Assembly: GCF_001293125.1 (NCBI RefSeq)
Contig: NZ_CP009312.1
Coordinates: forward strand, 62,001 to 126,000
Direction of reading: 5' to 3'
DNA from: Lawsonella clevelandensis
GTDB lineage: Bacteria; Actinomycetota; Actinomycetes; Mycobacteriales; Mycobacteriaceae
Length of the DNA stretch: 64,000 bases
Positions 20,947 to 31,335 of the stretch are shown piece after piece. Position 1 is the first letter of the stretch. Each line of letters opens with the position of its first letter. A program made the position numbers and the translations under genes. The notes under the pieces are model-generated. The model made no database searches. It saw only the letters and a program-made list of their open reading frames with translations, and was not told where the DNA came from.

Positions 20947-23900
20947 TAGCGAGTCCGATCCATCCGATGGAGTTCCTGCAGCGAGTGCACGGTGAAATCT
21001 TCGTCAGCGCGCAGGGCTTCAATGCCTTGGACGCACGCACCGGCACCAGACACGGTCGTGACGCACGGAACACCACGCGATACTGCGGCGGCCCGGATAC
21101 CGTAGCCATCTTCCCGTGAACCGGAATTGCCCTTGGGAGTATTAATGATGAGATCGATTTGTCCGTCGCTGATAAGGTCAACGATGCTACCAGCGCCTTC
21201 TGGGCGGTCGTCATCACCTGTCTGTTTGTATACCTGGACACAGTCAATACCATTGCGACGCAGCATATCGCTGGTTCCACCAGTAGCCATGATACGGAAG
21301 CCCATGTCGAAGAGACGACGGGCTGGGAACACCATAGCGCGCTTGTCAGTATTAGCCACTGAGATAAAGACTGTGCCTTCCGTAGGCAGGCTTCCGTAAG
21401 CAGCAGTTTGGCTTTTCGCAAAAGCCTTACCGAAGTTGGTGTCGATGCCCATTACTTCGCCAGTGGACTTCATTTCGGGCCCAAGCAGAGTGTCGACTCC
21501 CTCTCCGTCGGCTTTCCGGAACCGGTTAAAGGGAAGCACCGCTTCCTTGACGGAGATGGGGTGGCCCATGGGGATGGTTCCCCCGTCACCTTCAGCCGGC
21601 AGCATGCCTTCCTTACGGAGGTTCGCGATAGTATCTCCCAGCATGATGCGGGCACAGCACTTGGCGAGTTGTACAGCCGTCGATTTAGAGACAAACGGAA
21701 CGGTGCGGGAAGCACGGGGATTCGCTTCCAGAACATAGAGAGTATTGCCTTTGAGAGCGTATTGAACGTTCATGAGGCCCTTAACCCCAATGCCCATAGC
21801 AAGGGCTGCGGTAGAACGGCGGACCGCTTCGATATCGCCGCGGCCAAGCGTCATCGGAGGTAGGGCGCAAGCAGAGTCACCGGAATGGATACCGGCCTCT
21901 TCTACGTGCTCCATAATGCCGCCAAGGTACACCTCTTCCCCGTCGCAGAGAGCGTCAACATCAATCTCAATGGCGTCATCGAGGAAGCGGTCAACCAGGA
22001 CCGGGTGTTCGGGGCTAAGCTCAGTGGCCCGCTCAATGTAGTCACGCAGTGACTCTTCGTTATACACGATCTCCATACCACGTCCACCCAGAACGTAGGA
22101 GGGACGCACCAGAACGGGGAAACCGATTCCATTGGCGACTTCAGCGGCTTCCTCGAAGGAGGTTGCGGTGCCGTACTTAGGGGCGGGAAGACCAGCGGCG
22201 GAAAGGACTTTACCAAACTCGCCACGATCCTCGGCCAGATCGATAGCAGCGGGCGAAGTTCCGACAACTGGGACACCCGCTTCCTCCAGTTTGGCAGCTA
22301 GCGAGAGCGGAGTTTGCCCACCCAGCTGCACGATGACGCCAGCCACATCACCAGAAGCACACTCAGAGCGGTAGACTTCGAGGACATCTTCGAGGGTCAG
22401 CGGCTCGAAGTAGAGGCGATCGGCAGTGTCGTAGTCGGTCGATACTGTCTCCGGGTTGCAGTTGACCATGATGGTCTCATAGCCGGCAGCAGAAAGAGAC
22501 TGGGCGGCATGAACGCAGGAGTAATCAAACTCAATACCTTGGCCGATACGGTTGGGGCCGGAACCCAAAATGATGACCTTCGGTCGATCCTTTTGGAGTG
22601 CGACTTCGGTTTCAGCTGCAGGGTCAAATTCATAGGTGGAGTAATGGTATGGAGTCTTCGCCTCAAACTCTGCAGCGCAGGTGTCAACAGCTTTATAGAC
22701 GGGATGAATACCTAAGCGGCCGCGAAGTTTACGGACTCCCGCCTCACCATCGATCTCCGGACGGAGTGAAGCGATTTGGCGATCGGAGAAGCCGTTGTTC
22801 TTTGCTAATTGGATGATCTCCGCAGTAAGGACTGGTGCATCCACAACCTCGTTTCGAACGTCAACGAGCCCGCGAATTTCGCCCAGGAACCACGGGTCGA
22901 TACCAGTAGATGCATACAGATCGTCAATGGAGACTCCCTGCCGCAGCAGGTATTCAACGGTGTAGATACGGTTTTCGGTGGGGCGTTTGACCTCTTCCAT
23001 GAGGTCCTCAATGGACTTCTTGCCAGCGTTTGTGATGATGTCGTCGGGACGGATCCAGAACCCTGCATACTTGGTCTCCAGGGAGCGCAGAACCTTGTTG
23101 AGGGATTCTCGGAAGCTACGTCCCAGCGACATGGCTTCACCCACTGACTTCATGGTCGTGGTCAGCGTATCATCCACACCTGGGAACTTTTCAAAAGCGA
23201 AACGCGGTGCCTTCACCACGACGTAGTCGAGAGTTGGCTCGAAGCTAGCGGGTGTTTCCTTCGTAATATCATTCGGGATTTCATCCAGCGTGTAGCCGAT
23301 CGCCAGCTTGGCGGCGATCTTCGCAATGGGGAAGCCGGTCGCCTTGGACGCGAGTGCGGAGGACCGCGAAACACGCGGGTTCATCTCGATGATGATGAGC
23401 CGCCCAGTCTTCGGGTCCTGGGCGAACTGGATATTACAGCCACCCGTATCGACACCGACAGCACGCAAAATAGCGATCGACTGGTCGCGCATGATCTGGT
23501 ACTCACGGTCAGTGAGCGTCATCGCGGGAGCAACGGTGATGGAGTCGCCAGTGTGCACGCCCACTGGGTCAAAGTTTTCGATAGAACAGACGACCACGAC
23601 ATTGTCGTTGTGGTCACGCATAAGCTCGAGCTCGAATTCTTTCCACCCGAGGATGGATTCTTCGATAAGGACATTAGCGGTGGGGGAAGCAGCGAGGCCG
23701 CCGCCCGCGATCCGCTCAAGATCCTCCATCGTGTAGGCCATACCGGAGCCCAGTCCACCCATTGTGAAGGAAGGGCGGACCACCACGGGGAGGCCAAGTT
23801 CAGCCACCGTCTCGTGTACTTCCTCCATCGTGTAGCAGACGCGGGAGCGTGCCGATTCGCCACCGATCTTCTCGACAATGTCCTTGAAGGTCTGGCGATC

Positions 23901-24296
23901 TTCGCCACGCTGAATGGACTCGAAGGAGGCACCGATCAGTTCGACGTTGTACTTCTCTAGCAGACCGCGGTCATGGAGGTCGACAGCGGCATTCAGAGCG
24001 GTCTGTCCGCCGAGTGTGGGGAGCACAGCGTCGATGGGATGGCCGTCAGCTGCTTCTTTCTGGAAGATCTTCTCAATGTAGTCAGCTGTGATGGGCTGAA
24101 CATACGTTGAATCTGCGAATTCCGGATCCGTCATGATGGTGGCCGGGTTCGAGTTGATGAGGGAGACACGGATGCCTTCCTGCTTCAACACCCGGCAGGC
24201 TTGGGTACCGGAGTAGTCAAATTCGCAAGCTTGGCCAATAACAATCGGGCCAGAGCCAATGACGAGAATGTGGTTGAGGTCTTCGCGACGTGGCAT
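20946..24296 (-). CDS. carB: Carbamoyl-phosphate synthase large subunit
   Basis: Builds carbamoyl phosphate from bicarbonate, ATP and ammonia passed from CarA; it supplies both arginine and pyrimidine synthesis. The 1116 residues hold two ATP-grasp halves with matched motifs ([19 protein letters not shown] near the N-terminus and [18 protein letters not shown] near residue 565), and a C-terminal methylglyoxal-synthase-like allosteric domain (from about 960). The ATG directly abuts the carA stop (TAAATG). Confidence 0.98.
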   Translation of the reverse strand: MPRREDLNHILVIGSGPIVIGQACEFDYSGTQACRVLKQEGIRVSLINSNPATIMTDPEFADSTYVQPITADYIEKIFQKEAADGHPIDAVLPTLGGQTALNAAVDLHDRGLLEKYNVELIGASFESIQRGEDRQTFKDIVEKIGGESARSRVCYTMEEVHETVAELGLPVVVRPSFTMGGLGSGMAYTMEDLERIAGGGLAASPTANVLIEESILGWKEFELELMRDHNDNVVVVCSIENFDPVGVHTGDSITVAPAMTLTDREYQIMRDQSIAILRAVGVDTGGCNIQFAQDPKTGRLIIIEMNPRVSRSSALASKATGFPIAKIAAKLAIGYTLDEIPNDITKETPASFEPTLDYVVVKAPRFAFEKFPGVDDTLTTTMKSVGEAMSLGRSFRESLNKVLRSLETKYAGFWIRPDDIITNAGKKSIEDLMEEVKRPTENRIYTVEYLLRQGVSIDDLYASTGIDPWFLGEIRGLVDVRNEVVDAPVLTAEIIQLAKNNGFSDRQIASLRPEIDGEAGVRKLRGRLGIHPVYKAVDTCAAEFEAKTPYHYSTYEFDPAAETEVALQKDRPKVIILGSGPNRIGQGIEFDYSCVHAAQSLSAAGYETIMVNCNPETVSTDYDTADRLYFEPLTLEDVLEVYRSECASGDVAGVIVQLGGQTPLSLAAKLEEAGVPVVGTSPAAIDLAEDRGEFGKVLSAAGLPAPKYGTATSFEEAAEVANGIGFPVLVRPSYVLGGRGMEIVYNEESLRDYIERATELSPEHPVLVDRFLDDAIEIDVDALCDGEEVYLGGIMEHVEEAGIHSGDSACALPPMTLGRGDIEAVRRSTAALAMGIGVKGLMNVQYALKGNTLYVLEANPRASRTVPFVSKSTAVQLAKCCARIMLGDTIANLRKEGMLPAEGDGGTIPMGHPISVKEAVLPFNRFRKADGEGVDTLLGPEMKSTGEVMGIDTNFGKAFAKSQTAAYGSLPTEGTVFISVANTDKRAMVFPARRLFDMGFRIMATGGTSDMLRRNGIDCVQVYKQTGDDDRPEGAGSIVDLISDGQIDLIINTPKGNSGSREDGYGIRAAAVSRGVPCVTTVSGAGACVQGIEALRADEDFTVHSLQELHRMDRTR

Positions 24297-25478
24297 TTAC
24301 TTCTGTCCCTTCTTGCCGTGCGACTCAAGGAGGTCGACGAACTGGTCAAAGAGGTAGTTTGCGTCGTGCGGACCGGCGCAGGCCTCGGGATGATACTGAA
24401 CGGAGAATGCACTGCCATCGAGCAGTTTGACACCTTCCACAGTGTCATCATTGGGACAGCTGTGGGAGATGAGGGCGCGCCCGTAGGGAGTATCGAATTC
24501 CATTCCGGGCTCACCCTCCAGCGCAAAACCATGGTTTTGCGAGGTGATAGCAATGCGGCCGGTCTGATGGTCTTTCACCGGGATATTGATACCGCGGTGG
24601 CCGAACTTCATCTTGTAGGTGTCGAGGCCAAGTGCACGGCCGAAAATCTGGTTACCAAAGCAGATACCAAAGAGCGGCATCTCGTTCTCGAGTGCAGCAT
24701 TGGCCAGGGCGATGGGAGCGGTAGCTGTGATCGGGTCTCCCGGGCCGTTGGAGAAGAAGAGACCATCAACATTGAGCTCTTGGATCTCTTCCCAGGTAGT
24801 TGCAGCGGGCATCATGTGGACACGGAGGCCACGCTTGACGAAGTTACGCGGGGTGTTGGCTTTGATCCCGAGGTCGATCGCTGCAATGGTGAAGCGATGC
24901 TCCTCTACCGGCTCCAGAGTGTACATCTCCTGCGTGGTTACTTCGCTGGCGAGATCTTGCCCAGCTGCCGGTGGCTGACTGCAGACCTTCTCTAACATCT
25001 CGTCTTCGCTTGTGATCGAGTCGCCAGAGAAGATGCCTGCTAGCAAACTTCCTTTCGTGCGGAGATGCCGCACGATGGCACGGGTGTCAACATTTTGGAT
25101 GCCGACGATCTGCTGTTCTTCTAGCTCGTCCTGCAGCGCGTGGTCGAGGCGCCAGCTGCAGGGTTGGTGCGCATAATCGCGAATAACGTAACCGGCGACA
25201 TAGATACGTCCCCGCATTCCATTGCGAACAGCGTCGTTGGTGGGCTCGGCGGTCATGGACTCGCCATCAACCAAGTTCCATCCGGTGTTGCCGATCTGCG
25301 GCGCTGTAGAGACCACAATCTGGCGGCGGTAGGAGGGGTCCGTCAGAGTTTCCTGGTAACCGGTCATTCCGGTGGTAAAAACAGCCTCACCCAGGGTCTC
25401 CCCTACGGTTCCAAAGGCATGCCCGCGGAAGATGCGTCCATCTTCGAGCACGAGGGCTGCCGGAATTCGTTCGCTCAC
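24297..25478 (-). CDS. carA: Carbamoyl-phosphate synthase small (glutaminase) subunit
   Basis: Class I glutamine amidotransferase that releases ammonia for CarB. The 393-residue protein has the N-terminal CarA domain (ALVLEDGRIFRGHAFG, FTTGMTGYQETLTDPSY), the catalytic Cys in LFGICFGNQIFG (about 265) and the catalytic His in VQYHPEA (about 355). Use of FGN rather than LGH after the Cys is normal in this phylum. The start is GTG with AAGGA. It lies 35 bases after pyrC and abuts carB. Confidence 0.97.
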   Translation of the reverse strand: MSERIPAALVLEDGRIFRGHAFGTVGETLGEAVFTTGMTGYQETLTDPSYRRQIVVSTAPQIGNTGWNLVDGESMTAEPTNDAVRNGMRGRIYVAGYVIRDYAHQPCSWRLDHALQDELEEQQIVGIQNVDTRAIVRHLRTKGSLLAGIFSGDSITSEDEMLEKVCSQPPAAGQDLASEVTTQEMYTLEPVEEHRFTIAAIDLGIKANTPRNFVKRGLRVHMMPAATTWEEIQELNVDGLFFSNGPGDPITATAPIALANAALENEMPLFGICFGNQIFGRALGLDTYKMKFGHRGINIPVKDHQTGRIAITSQNHGFALEGEPGMEFDTPYGRALISHSCPNDDTVEGVKLLDGSAFSVQYHPEACAGPHDANYLFDQFVDLLESHGKKGQK

Positions 25479-25513
25479 TATTCCTTCTTTCCTAATCTAT
25501 GCGCTTTGTGGTC

Positions 25514-26833
25514 CTAGAGGGCGGCTTCACCGTCACGCGCCGTGACGCGTCCGCGAAGTACCGTGAGCACTGGGCGAGCACGGAACTCCATACCTTCGTA
25601 GGGAGTATTGGAGGCGATGGAGGCAAGTTCTTCGCCATGGACACACCAGCCAGCGTCAGGGTCGATGACGGTGAGGTTTGCGGGTTCGCCAACTTCGAGC
25701 GGGCGCCCATGGTCGGCTAGTCCGACAAGTTTGGCAGGGCGTTCGCTCATGATTCGTGCGATATCGCGCCAGGTCATACGACCGGACTCCACCATCACCT
25801 GAGCCATAATGGCAAGGGAGGTTTCAAGACCCAGCATGCCGTTTGCCGCTTTGGCGAATTCGCAACAGGTCTCTTCTGAGCCATGGGGGGCATGATCGGT
25901 GGCGACGCAGTCGATGACTCCATCAATCAACGCCTGCTGAAGTGCTTCATTATCTGACTCTTCACGTAATGGCGGGTTCACCCGGTAGACGCCGTTATAG
26001 GTGGGAAGTACTGAGTCGTTCAGGAGGAGATGGTGCGGGGTGACTTCAGCAGTGATGTTGACGCCCTGCTCATGCGCCCACTTCAGAAGTTCAACGGTGC
26101 CTTTGGTGGAGGCATGGCAAACGTGAATATGGGCGTGTGCATCGCGCGCGAGAAGAATATCGCGAGCCACAATGGACTCTTCCGCTGCGCGTGGCCAACC
26201 TTTCATCCCGAGTTTAGCGGCCATCGGCCCCTCGTGGGCGATGGCACCTTCTGTGAGGCGATCTTCTTCCGCATGCTGTGCGATTGTTGCCCCAAGCCCA
26301 GCTGCGTACTCCAGTGCACGCCGCATAACGAGAGGGTTATTGACACATTTGCCATCATCGGAGAACCAACGAACCTGGGCCTTTCCCTTGTTCATCAGAC
26401 CCATTTCAGACAGTTCCTTGCCCTGTAGCCCCACCGTAATTGAACCCACCGGATAGACATCGCATAAGCCAATTTCCTGGCCCTTGCTCCACACCATCTC
26501 CGCCAAGTTGTTGTTATCGATAACAGGATTGGTGTTGGGCATGGTGTAGACAGCGGTAAAACCACCGATAGCCGCAGCAGCGGAGCCACTGGCAATAGTC
26601 TCTGTATCCTCCCGACCAGGTTCACGGAGGTGTACGTGGATGTCGACAAAACCGGGGAGAAGGACATTGCCGCGGCCGTCATACTCTTCGCATTCTGTGG
26701 GAAGAGTGGTGAGAGTGCCGTGGGCAGCAATGTTATCGATGCGGCCGTCATGAACAAGAACGTCGACAGCATCCCCTTCGCCGTAGAGGCGGACGTTGCG
26801 GATGATAAGTGCAGTCATAGTGTCTTTCTTCAT
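25514..26833 (-). CDS. pyrC: Dihydroorotase
   Basis: Cyclises carbamoyl aspartate to dihydroorotate. The 439-residue amidohydrolase is a class I enzyme, with zinc ligands in [13 protein letters not shown] (about 60), the later His ligands in IAQHAEE and HVCHAST, and [10 protein letters not shown] (about 315). The ATG at 26833 overlaps the pyrB stop by four bases (ATGA); an ATG at 26818, giving MTALIIRN, is an equally possible start. Confidence 0.97.
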   Translation of the reverse strand: MKKDTMTALIIRNVRLYGEGDAVDVLVHDGRIDNIAAHGTLTTLPTECEEYDGRGNVLLPGFVDIHVHLREPGREDTETIASGSAAAAIGGFTAVYTMPNTNPVIDNNNLAEMVWSKGQEIGLCDVYPVGSITVGLQGKELSEMGLMNKGKAQVRWFSDDGKCVNNPLVMRRALEYAAGLGATIAQHAEEDRLTEGAIAHEGPMAAKLGMKGWPRAAEESIVARDILLARDAHAHIHVCHASTKGTVELLKWAHEQGVNITAEVTPHHLLLNDSVLPTYNGVYRVNPPLREESDNEALQQALIDGVIDCVATDHAPHGSEETCCEFAKAANGMLGLETSLAIMAQVMVESGRMTWRDIARIMSERPAKLVGLADHGRPLEVGEPANLTVIDPDAGWCVHGEELASIASNTPYEGMEFRARPVLTVLRGRVTARDGEAAL

Positions 26834-27780
26834 AATTGCGCCTCGCGGTCACCGGTGAGAAGCGTGATGAGGATCGCCATACGAATGTGAACACCGTTGT
26901 TCACCTGCTGGAGAACAGCGGATTGCGGGGAATCAGCAACATCAAAGTTGATTTCCATGCCACGAATCATAGGACCCGGGTGCATGATGATGGCATCGTC
27001 ACGAAGCAGCGCGTGACGCTTCTTGCTCATTCCGTACAGCGCGGCATACTCACGCACGGATGGGAAGAATGCTTCGCCAACCTTCATGCGCTCTTCTTGG
27101 ACGCGCAGTAACTGGACAGCGTCGGCATCGCGCAACTCGGCATCAAGGTCGTGCGAGACACGGCAGGGCCAGTCTTCGACACCAACGGGAAGCAGCGTAG
27201 GAGGGGCGACGAACACAATTTCTGCCCCAAGTTTAGAGAAGAGGAGAAGGTCAGAGCGAGCTACACGGGAGTGGAGAATGTCGCCAACAACCACCAGTTT
27301 GCGACCGTCGAAACCGCCATGATGCTGGCGGAATGTGAGCGCGTCGAGAAGCGCTTGGGAGGGGTGTTCGTGCTGACCATCACCAGCGTTGATGACAGAG
27401 GGGCCGTGTACCCCGTCCGGGCATAGCCACTGTGCCAATTGCGCGGGTGCACCGGAATTAGGATGCCGGACAATAATGGCTTCAGCTCCAATAGCGGTCA
27501 AGGTTTGGCCAGTATCCTGTAGTGACTCGCCCTTCTTTACCGATGAACTGCCTGCCGAGATATTGACGACATCGGCGCTAAGCCACTTTCCGGCAGTTTC
27601 GAAACTGCAGCGTGTGCGAGTGGAATTTTCGTAAAAAACAGTGAATACAGTACGCCCGCGCAGAGTTGGAAGCTTTCGGATTTCTCGTTCCAGTAGAGAG
27701 GATTTCAGCTCATCTGCCAGATCGAGAAGGGCAAGGGCACTGTCTTTGTCGAGATCGTTGATCGAGACGAGGTGCTTCAC
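26830..27780 (-). CDS. pyrB: Aspartate carbamoyltransferase catalytic subunit
   Basis: Commits carbamoyl phosphate to pyrimidine synthesis by joining it to aspartate. The 316-residue protein shows the carbamoyl-phosphate loop [13 protein letters not shown] (about 50), the HPSQALLD segment (about 135) and the C-terminal [11 protein letters not shown]. No PyrI regulatory chain is encoded nearby, as expected in this phylum. The GTG start overlaps the pyrR stop by four bases (GTGA). Confidence 0.97.
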   Translation of the reverse strand: MKHLVSINDLDKDSALALLDLADELKSSLLEREIRKLPTLRGRTVFTVFYENSTRTRCSFETAGKWLSADVVNISAGSSSVKKGESLQDTGQTLTAIGAEAIIVRHPNSGAPAQLAQWLCPDGVHGPSVINAGDGQHEHPSQALLDALTFRQHHGGFDGRKLVVVGDILHSRVARSDLLLFSKLGAEIVFVAPPTLLPVGVEDWPCRVSHDLDAELRDADAVQLLRVQEERMKVGEAFFPSVREYAALYGMSKKRHALLRDDAIIMHPGPMIRGMEINFDVADSPQSAVLQQVNNGVHIRMAILITLLTGDREAQL

Positions 27781-28346
27781 TCTGCCTCTCCTCCTGCGAT
27801 GTCCCGAGTGAGGACGACTTCGTCTACTCCGTCCAATTCATCCAAATGAACGTCCACGCCTTCGGCCCGTGCTGTTGGAATATTCTTTCCCACGTAGTCT
27901 GGTCGGATAGGAAGTTCACGATGTCCGCGGTCGACAAGAACCGCTAGCTGGATAACATCCGGTCGGCCAATGTCGCGAAGCGCGTCGAGCGCTGCACGCA
28001 CGGTTCGTCCAGAGAAAAGAACATCATCGACAAGAATGACGAGTGTGCCATCAATCCCGTTACGGGGAATCTGAGTCTCACCCATGGGGCGGGGGCGACG
28101 TTGGCGAAGATCATCACGGTAGAGGGTAATGTCGAGAGATCCGGCTTCAGGGGAATTGCCGGTAAATTCAGCAATCTTTGCAGCAAGTCGGTGGGCGAGG
28201 TAGCTACCTCGCGTAGGAATGCCCAAGAGGACAACGCGTTTCGATAACGATTCGTCGAGCGCTGTCTTTTCAATGATCTGATGGGCGATTCGTGCGACGG
28301 TGCGAGATACATCCGCAGCGTCAAGCAGTTGCACGTTGTCGTTCAT
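27777..28346 (-). CDS. pyrR: Pyrimidine operon regulator PyrR / uracil phosphoribosyltransferase-like
   Basis: RNA-binding regulator that binds pyr leader RNA when UMP is high; the fold is a type I phosphoribosyltransferase. The 189 residues include the PRPP loop [21 protein letters not shown] (about 97-117, listed here as the [10 protein letters not shown] core), the LYRDDL segment and [10 protein letters not shown]. It is first in pyrR-pyrB-pyrC-carA-carB-pyrF. A strong AAGGAGG precedes the ATG, and just upstream is a PyrR-binding loop, so autoregulation of the operon at translation is likely. Confidence 0.96.
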   Translation of the reverse strand: MNDNVQLLDAADVSRTVARIAHQIIEKTALDESLSKRVVLLGIPTRGSYLAHRLAAKIAEFTGNSPEAGSLDITLYRDDLRQRRPRPMGETQIPRNGIDGTLVILVDDVLFSGRTVRAALDALRDIGRPDVIQLAVLVDRGHRELPIRPDYVGKNIPTARAEGVDVHLDELDGVDEVVLTRDIAGGEAE

Positions 28347-28350
28347 CCTG

Positions 28351-28412
28351 ACCTCCTTCTCCGCCTCGCTGGACGGCTTGTTAAAGGATGTCTGCTCTGA
28401 GGTTTAAGTGTA
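28351..28412 (-). promoter_or_regulatory. pyrR leader: PyrR RNA-binding loop next to the ribosome site
   Basis: The RNA contains GUCCAGCGAGGC (28374-28363), which matches the known PyrR loop consensus RUCCNGNGAGGY at every fixed position and can fold with flanking CCG/CGG pairs. It ends a few bases before the AAGGAGG ribosome site of pyrR (28357-28351). UCCUU (28388-28384) and ACCUC (28403-28399) farther upstream can pair with parts of that site, giving alternative folds. A possible -10, TACACT, lies at 28412-28407. Translational control of this kind is known in mycobacteria; the mechanism here is inferred. Confidence 0.7.
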
Positions 28413-28444
28413 GCAGCCTCAACCCTGCTCACACATATCATAAC

Positions 28445-28481
28445 GATCGTAACCTGAAGGTTTTCCCTTCAGGTTACGATC
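28445..28481 (-). terminator. 16-bp hairpin between nusB and pyrR
   Basis: Arms GATCGTAACCTGAAGG (28445-28460) and its exact complement (28466-28481) with a five-base loop, 24 bases after the nusB stop. It probably ends the efp-nusB transcript and isolates the pyr operon leader. No long U-run follows. Confidence 0.7.
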
Positions 28482-28505
28482 CGTTTATTGAGGCACTCGT
28501 AGTGG

Positions 28506-29105
28506 TTAGTCAGCGTCGTTCTTTCGTTCCACCGCATGAGCTGCAGGAGGGGTGTCAACTTGCTCTTCCGCCAGCTCGACAGTGGTGGTATAGGACAGCT
28601 GTTCCTTGACGACATCGCGATCGCGCAACACTTTGTCGAGCACTCCATTGACGAAACGCGGAGCATCGTCATCCGAATACTCCCGTGCCAGGCTCACAGC
28701 CTCATCAACAGCCGCTAATGCCGGCACATCATCGGTGAATAGAAGCTCCCAAACGCCAATTCGAAGTGCTGTGCGGTCTACCGCAGCAAGCCGGCCCAAG
28801 GACCAATCTGTGAGGTAGGACGACAGAATCTCATCGATTCGATCAATCTCTTCGGCGACGCCGGTAACAATCGTGATGGCGTAGTCGCCGACGAGTGGCA
28901 TTCCGCCTTCCCCACGCTGAGCCAATGCGAGGGCGTAATCGCGCCGGTTTTCAGCGAGCTCAACAGGATCAACATCCCGACTTTCTGCTTCGAAGAGCAG
29001 AGTCAGTGCACGCTGACGAGCTTTATGCCGGCTGCCAGAATGACGCGGGCGGGCAGTTTTGCCCGCCCCCGTTACGGAGAACTGTGCTGGATTAGTTGTT
29101 GACAC
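28506..29105 (-). CDS. nusB: Transcription antitermination factor NusB
   Basis: Binds boxA RNA with NusE (S10) for rRNA antitermination. The 199-residue protein has a basic, unconserved N-terminal segment and the all-helical NusB core from [19 protein letters not shown] (about 25) to [13 protein letters not shown] (about 150), plus a C-terminal tail. The GTG start lies inside the end of efp (14-base overlap) and has only a weak ribosome site, so translation is probably coupled to efp. Confidence 0.95.
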   Translation of the reverse strand: MSTTNPAQFSVTGAGKTARPRHSGSRHKARQRALTLLFEAESRDVDPVELAENRRDYALALAQRGEGGMPLVGDYAITIVTGVAEEIDRIDEILSSYLTDWSLGRLAAVDRTALRIGVWELLFTDDVPALAAVDEAVSLAREYSDDDAPRFVNGVLDKVLRDRDVVKEQLSYTTTVELAEEQVDTPPAAHAVERKNDAD

Positions 29106-29655
29106 GGCTCAAGTAACGACCATCTCGAGTGTCGATGCGCAGAACGTCACCGGTATTGATGAAGAGAGGAACCTGCACTTCGGCGCCAGTCTCCAGAGTT
29201 GCCGGCTTGGTGCCAGCAGAAGAACGATCGCCCTGCAGGCCCGGATCAGTATGTGCCACCGTGAGGTCAACGGCAACTGGCAGGTCGGCAAACAGCGGTA
29301 CGCCTTCGTGCATAGACACCTGAATAGTAGTGTTCTCAAGAAGGAAGCGAGCTCCATCACCCAAGATTTCGGGGCCGACGGTAATTTGATCGTAGGTGTC
29401 CTCGTCCATCAGCACGAAGTCGTTGCCGTCCTTGTAGAGGTAGGTGAAATCGCGGCGGTCCACAGTTGCGGTATCCACTTTGACACCAGCGTTGAAGGTC
29501 TTATCAACGACCTTGCCAGTGACAACATCCTTCAGCTTGGTCCGAACGAAAGCAGGGCCCTTACCCGGCTTAACGTGCTGGAATTCTACGATCTGCTGCA
29601 GTTTGCCATCAATCTGCAGTACCAGGCCATTCTTGAAGTCTGCGGTACTCGCCAC
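29092..29655 (-). CDS. efp: Elongation factor P, PGKGP type
   Basis: Rescues ribosomes stalled at polyproline. The 187-residue protein has the three barrels of EF-P; the tip loop reads [12 protein letters not shown] with Lys32 at the tip. This PGKGP loop is the subfamily known, for example from Corynebacterium, to work without lysine modification. It follows pepQ by 78 bases and overlaps nusB. Confidence 0.97.
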   Translation of the reverse strand: MASTADFKNGLVLQIDGKLQQIVEFQHVKPGKGPAFVRTKLKDVVTGKVVDKTFNAGVKVDTATVDRRDFTYLYKDGNDFVLMDEDTYDQITVGPEILGDGARFLLENTTIQVSMHEGVPLFADLPVAVDLTVAHTDPGLQGDRSSAGTKPATLETGAEVQVPLFINTGDVLRIDTRDGRYLSRVNN

Positions 29656-29733
29656 AATGAGCTCTTTTCTGTCGAAATGTCTAGGTAGTCGAGAGGAGTG
29701 CAGTCCTCTGCAACTAGTACTTCATGGAGTTTA

Positions 29734-30870
29734 CTAAACGTGCAGCAATTCTGCGGAAAGCGCCTGCAGAGAGCGTACATTTCCGCACTCTTCGAGCACG
29801 TAGGTGTTTTCTATTCGAACTCCTCCACGCTCGGGGAGATAGATCCCGGGCTCGATCGTGAATACTGAACCGGCGACTAGTTCTTCCGGTGAACCGCTGC
29901 GCACCCAGGGATGCTCATGAATGTCTACTCCAACTCCATGGCCAGTTGAGTGCCCGAAGTACGGGCCATACCCGGCATCATCAATGACTGAACGGGCAGC
30001 CTTGTCGAGGTCTCCAGCGGAAACCCCCGGATGCACCTCTGCGAGCGCTGCCTGATGCGCACGCCACACGCAGTCAGCGATCTCTTCTTGCCATGCGGTA
30101 GACTCTCCGACACAGAACGTGCGGGTGCAATCTGAGTGGTACCCTCCTACTACTGCACCAAAATCAATGACGATGAGATCGCCAGCAGCAATCGGGGTAC
30201 TGTCGGGTGAATGATGTGGGATTGCACTGTTAGCTCCAGTGCCTACGATTGTCTCAAAGGAGACGCCCTCGGAACCACGAACTTTCATAAGGTAATCGAG
30301 GCGTGCTGCCACCTCAATTTCGGTAGCACCTGGCAGTAGGGTTTCTTCCTCAATAAGCTGCTGCAGCGCAGCTTCGGCACACTGCGCAGCGTGATCGAGC
30401 GCAGTAATCTCACTGTCGTCTTTAACCGATCGTAACTGTGCAATGTGAGCAGATACATCGTTAAGCAGGCCCATAACCCCTGCAGAAGTGATGTCCTGCT
30501 GTGTACTCGAACTCAGCCACGCCGCCAACTCTTGGTAGTCCAGCCAGTTGAGGAACTCCCCATCCACCCCCAGTGTGTTTGCCTGCAGATGCCGCATTCT
30601 ACCCACTTCAGTCAATGCGGCACTACCGCGCGAGCTGCAAATCTCTACCGCAATTCCAGGACATTCTACAGAAGCTTGGAGCGTGTAACGGCCATCGGTG
30701 ATGAGAAAGTCGTTATCCGCAGTAGAGCTATCAATCCAGAGAAGGGCGTTAGAACCCGAAAAACCGGTAAAGTAGCGGATCGAGCTGAGCCCGAATAGTG
30801 CGATCGCCTCAGCCTCTACTGAACGGCGAAGCCGATTGCGCCGCTCAGCATAGTTGTCTGCAGTTGTCAT
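29734..30870 (-). CDS. pepQ: Xaa-Pro aminopeptidase/dipeptidase (M24 family)
   Basis: Cytoplasmic metallopeptidase that cleaves bonds next to proline. The 378-residue pita-bread enzyme has an N-terminal creatinase-like domain and all five metal ligands: two Asp in VIDFGAVVGGYHSDCTRTF, His in GHSTGHGVGVDIHE, Glu in FTIEPGIYLP and Glu in GVRIENTYVL. It sits between aroQ (25 bases upstream) and efp, a standard actinobacterial arrangement. Confidence 0.95.
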   Translation of the reverse strand: MTTADNYAERRNRLRRSVEAEAIALFGLSSIRYFTGFSGSNALLWIDSSTADNDFLITDGRYTLQASVECPGIAVEICSSRGSAALTEVGRMRHLQANTLGVDGEFLNWLDYQELAAWLSSSTQQDITSAGVMGLLNDVSAHIAQLRSVKDDSEITALDHAAQCAEAALQQLIEEETLLPGATEIEVAARLDYLMKVRGSEGVSFETIVGTGANSAIPHHSPDSTPIAAGDLIVIDFGAVVGGYHSDCTRTFCVGESTAWQEEIADCVWRAHQAALAEVHPGVSAGDLDKAARSVIDDAGYGPYFGHSTGHGVGVDIHEHPWVRSGSPEELVAGSVFTIEPGIYLPERGGVRIENTYVLEECGNVRSLQALSAELLHV

Positions 30871-30894
30871 TGTTACCTCTTCTGTCTTCAGTGG

Positions 30895-31326
30895 TTAGCT
30901 CTGCTGCGCAAACCAGCGCAACGCAAGGCGGTAGACGTCTGTGCCAAGCCCAACGATCACTCCTGTGGCGATAGCGGAAAGGTAGCTGTGGTGACGAAAC
31001 TCTTCACGAGCGTGGACGTTGGAGATGTGAACTTCAATGAAGCCAGCATGGTCTGCAAGTTCAGCACAAGCATCGCGTAGCGCAACTGAGGTATGTGTGA
31101 GTGCACCAGCGTTGAGGATGACGGGTTCCTGCTTGTCCGCGCAGTCATGCACCCAGCTCAGGAGTTCCATTTCTGAATCGGTTTGTTTGACCTCGATCTC
31201 GACTCCCAGGTCGTCTGCGTCGCGTTCCAGAATAGCGGTGAGGTCAGCGAAGGTGGTCGACCCATATACTTCGGGTTGACGCTTTCCCAGTCGTCCCAAG
31301 TTCGGACCGTTAAGTACGTGGATCAT
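30895..31326 (-). CDS. aroQ: 3-dehydroquinate dehydratase, type II
   Basis: Third step of the shikimate pathway. The 143-residue protein shows [17 protein letters not shown], with the catalytic Arg and Tyr, the [16 protein letters not shown] segment and [17 protein letters not shown] with the catalytic His. A strong AAGGAGAAGGA lies before the ATG, and the gene starts nine bases after aroB, so it is in the aroC-aroK-aroB-aroQ unit. Confidence 0.97.
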   Translation of the reverse strand: MIHVLNGPNLGRLGKRQPEVYGSTTFADLTAILERDADDLGVEIEVKQTDSEMELLSWVHDCADKQEPVILNAGALTHTSVALRDACAELADHAGFIEVHISNVHAREEFRHHSYLSAIATGVIVGLGTDVYRLALRWFAQQS

Positions 31327-31335
31327 TCCTTCTCC

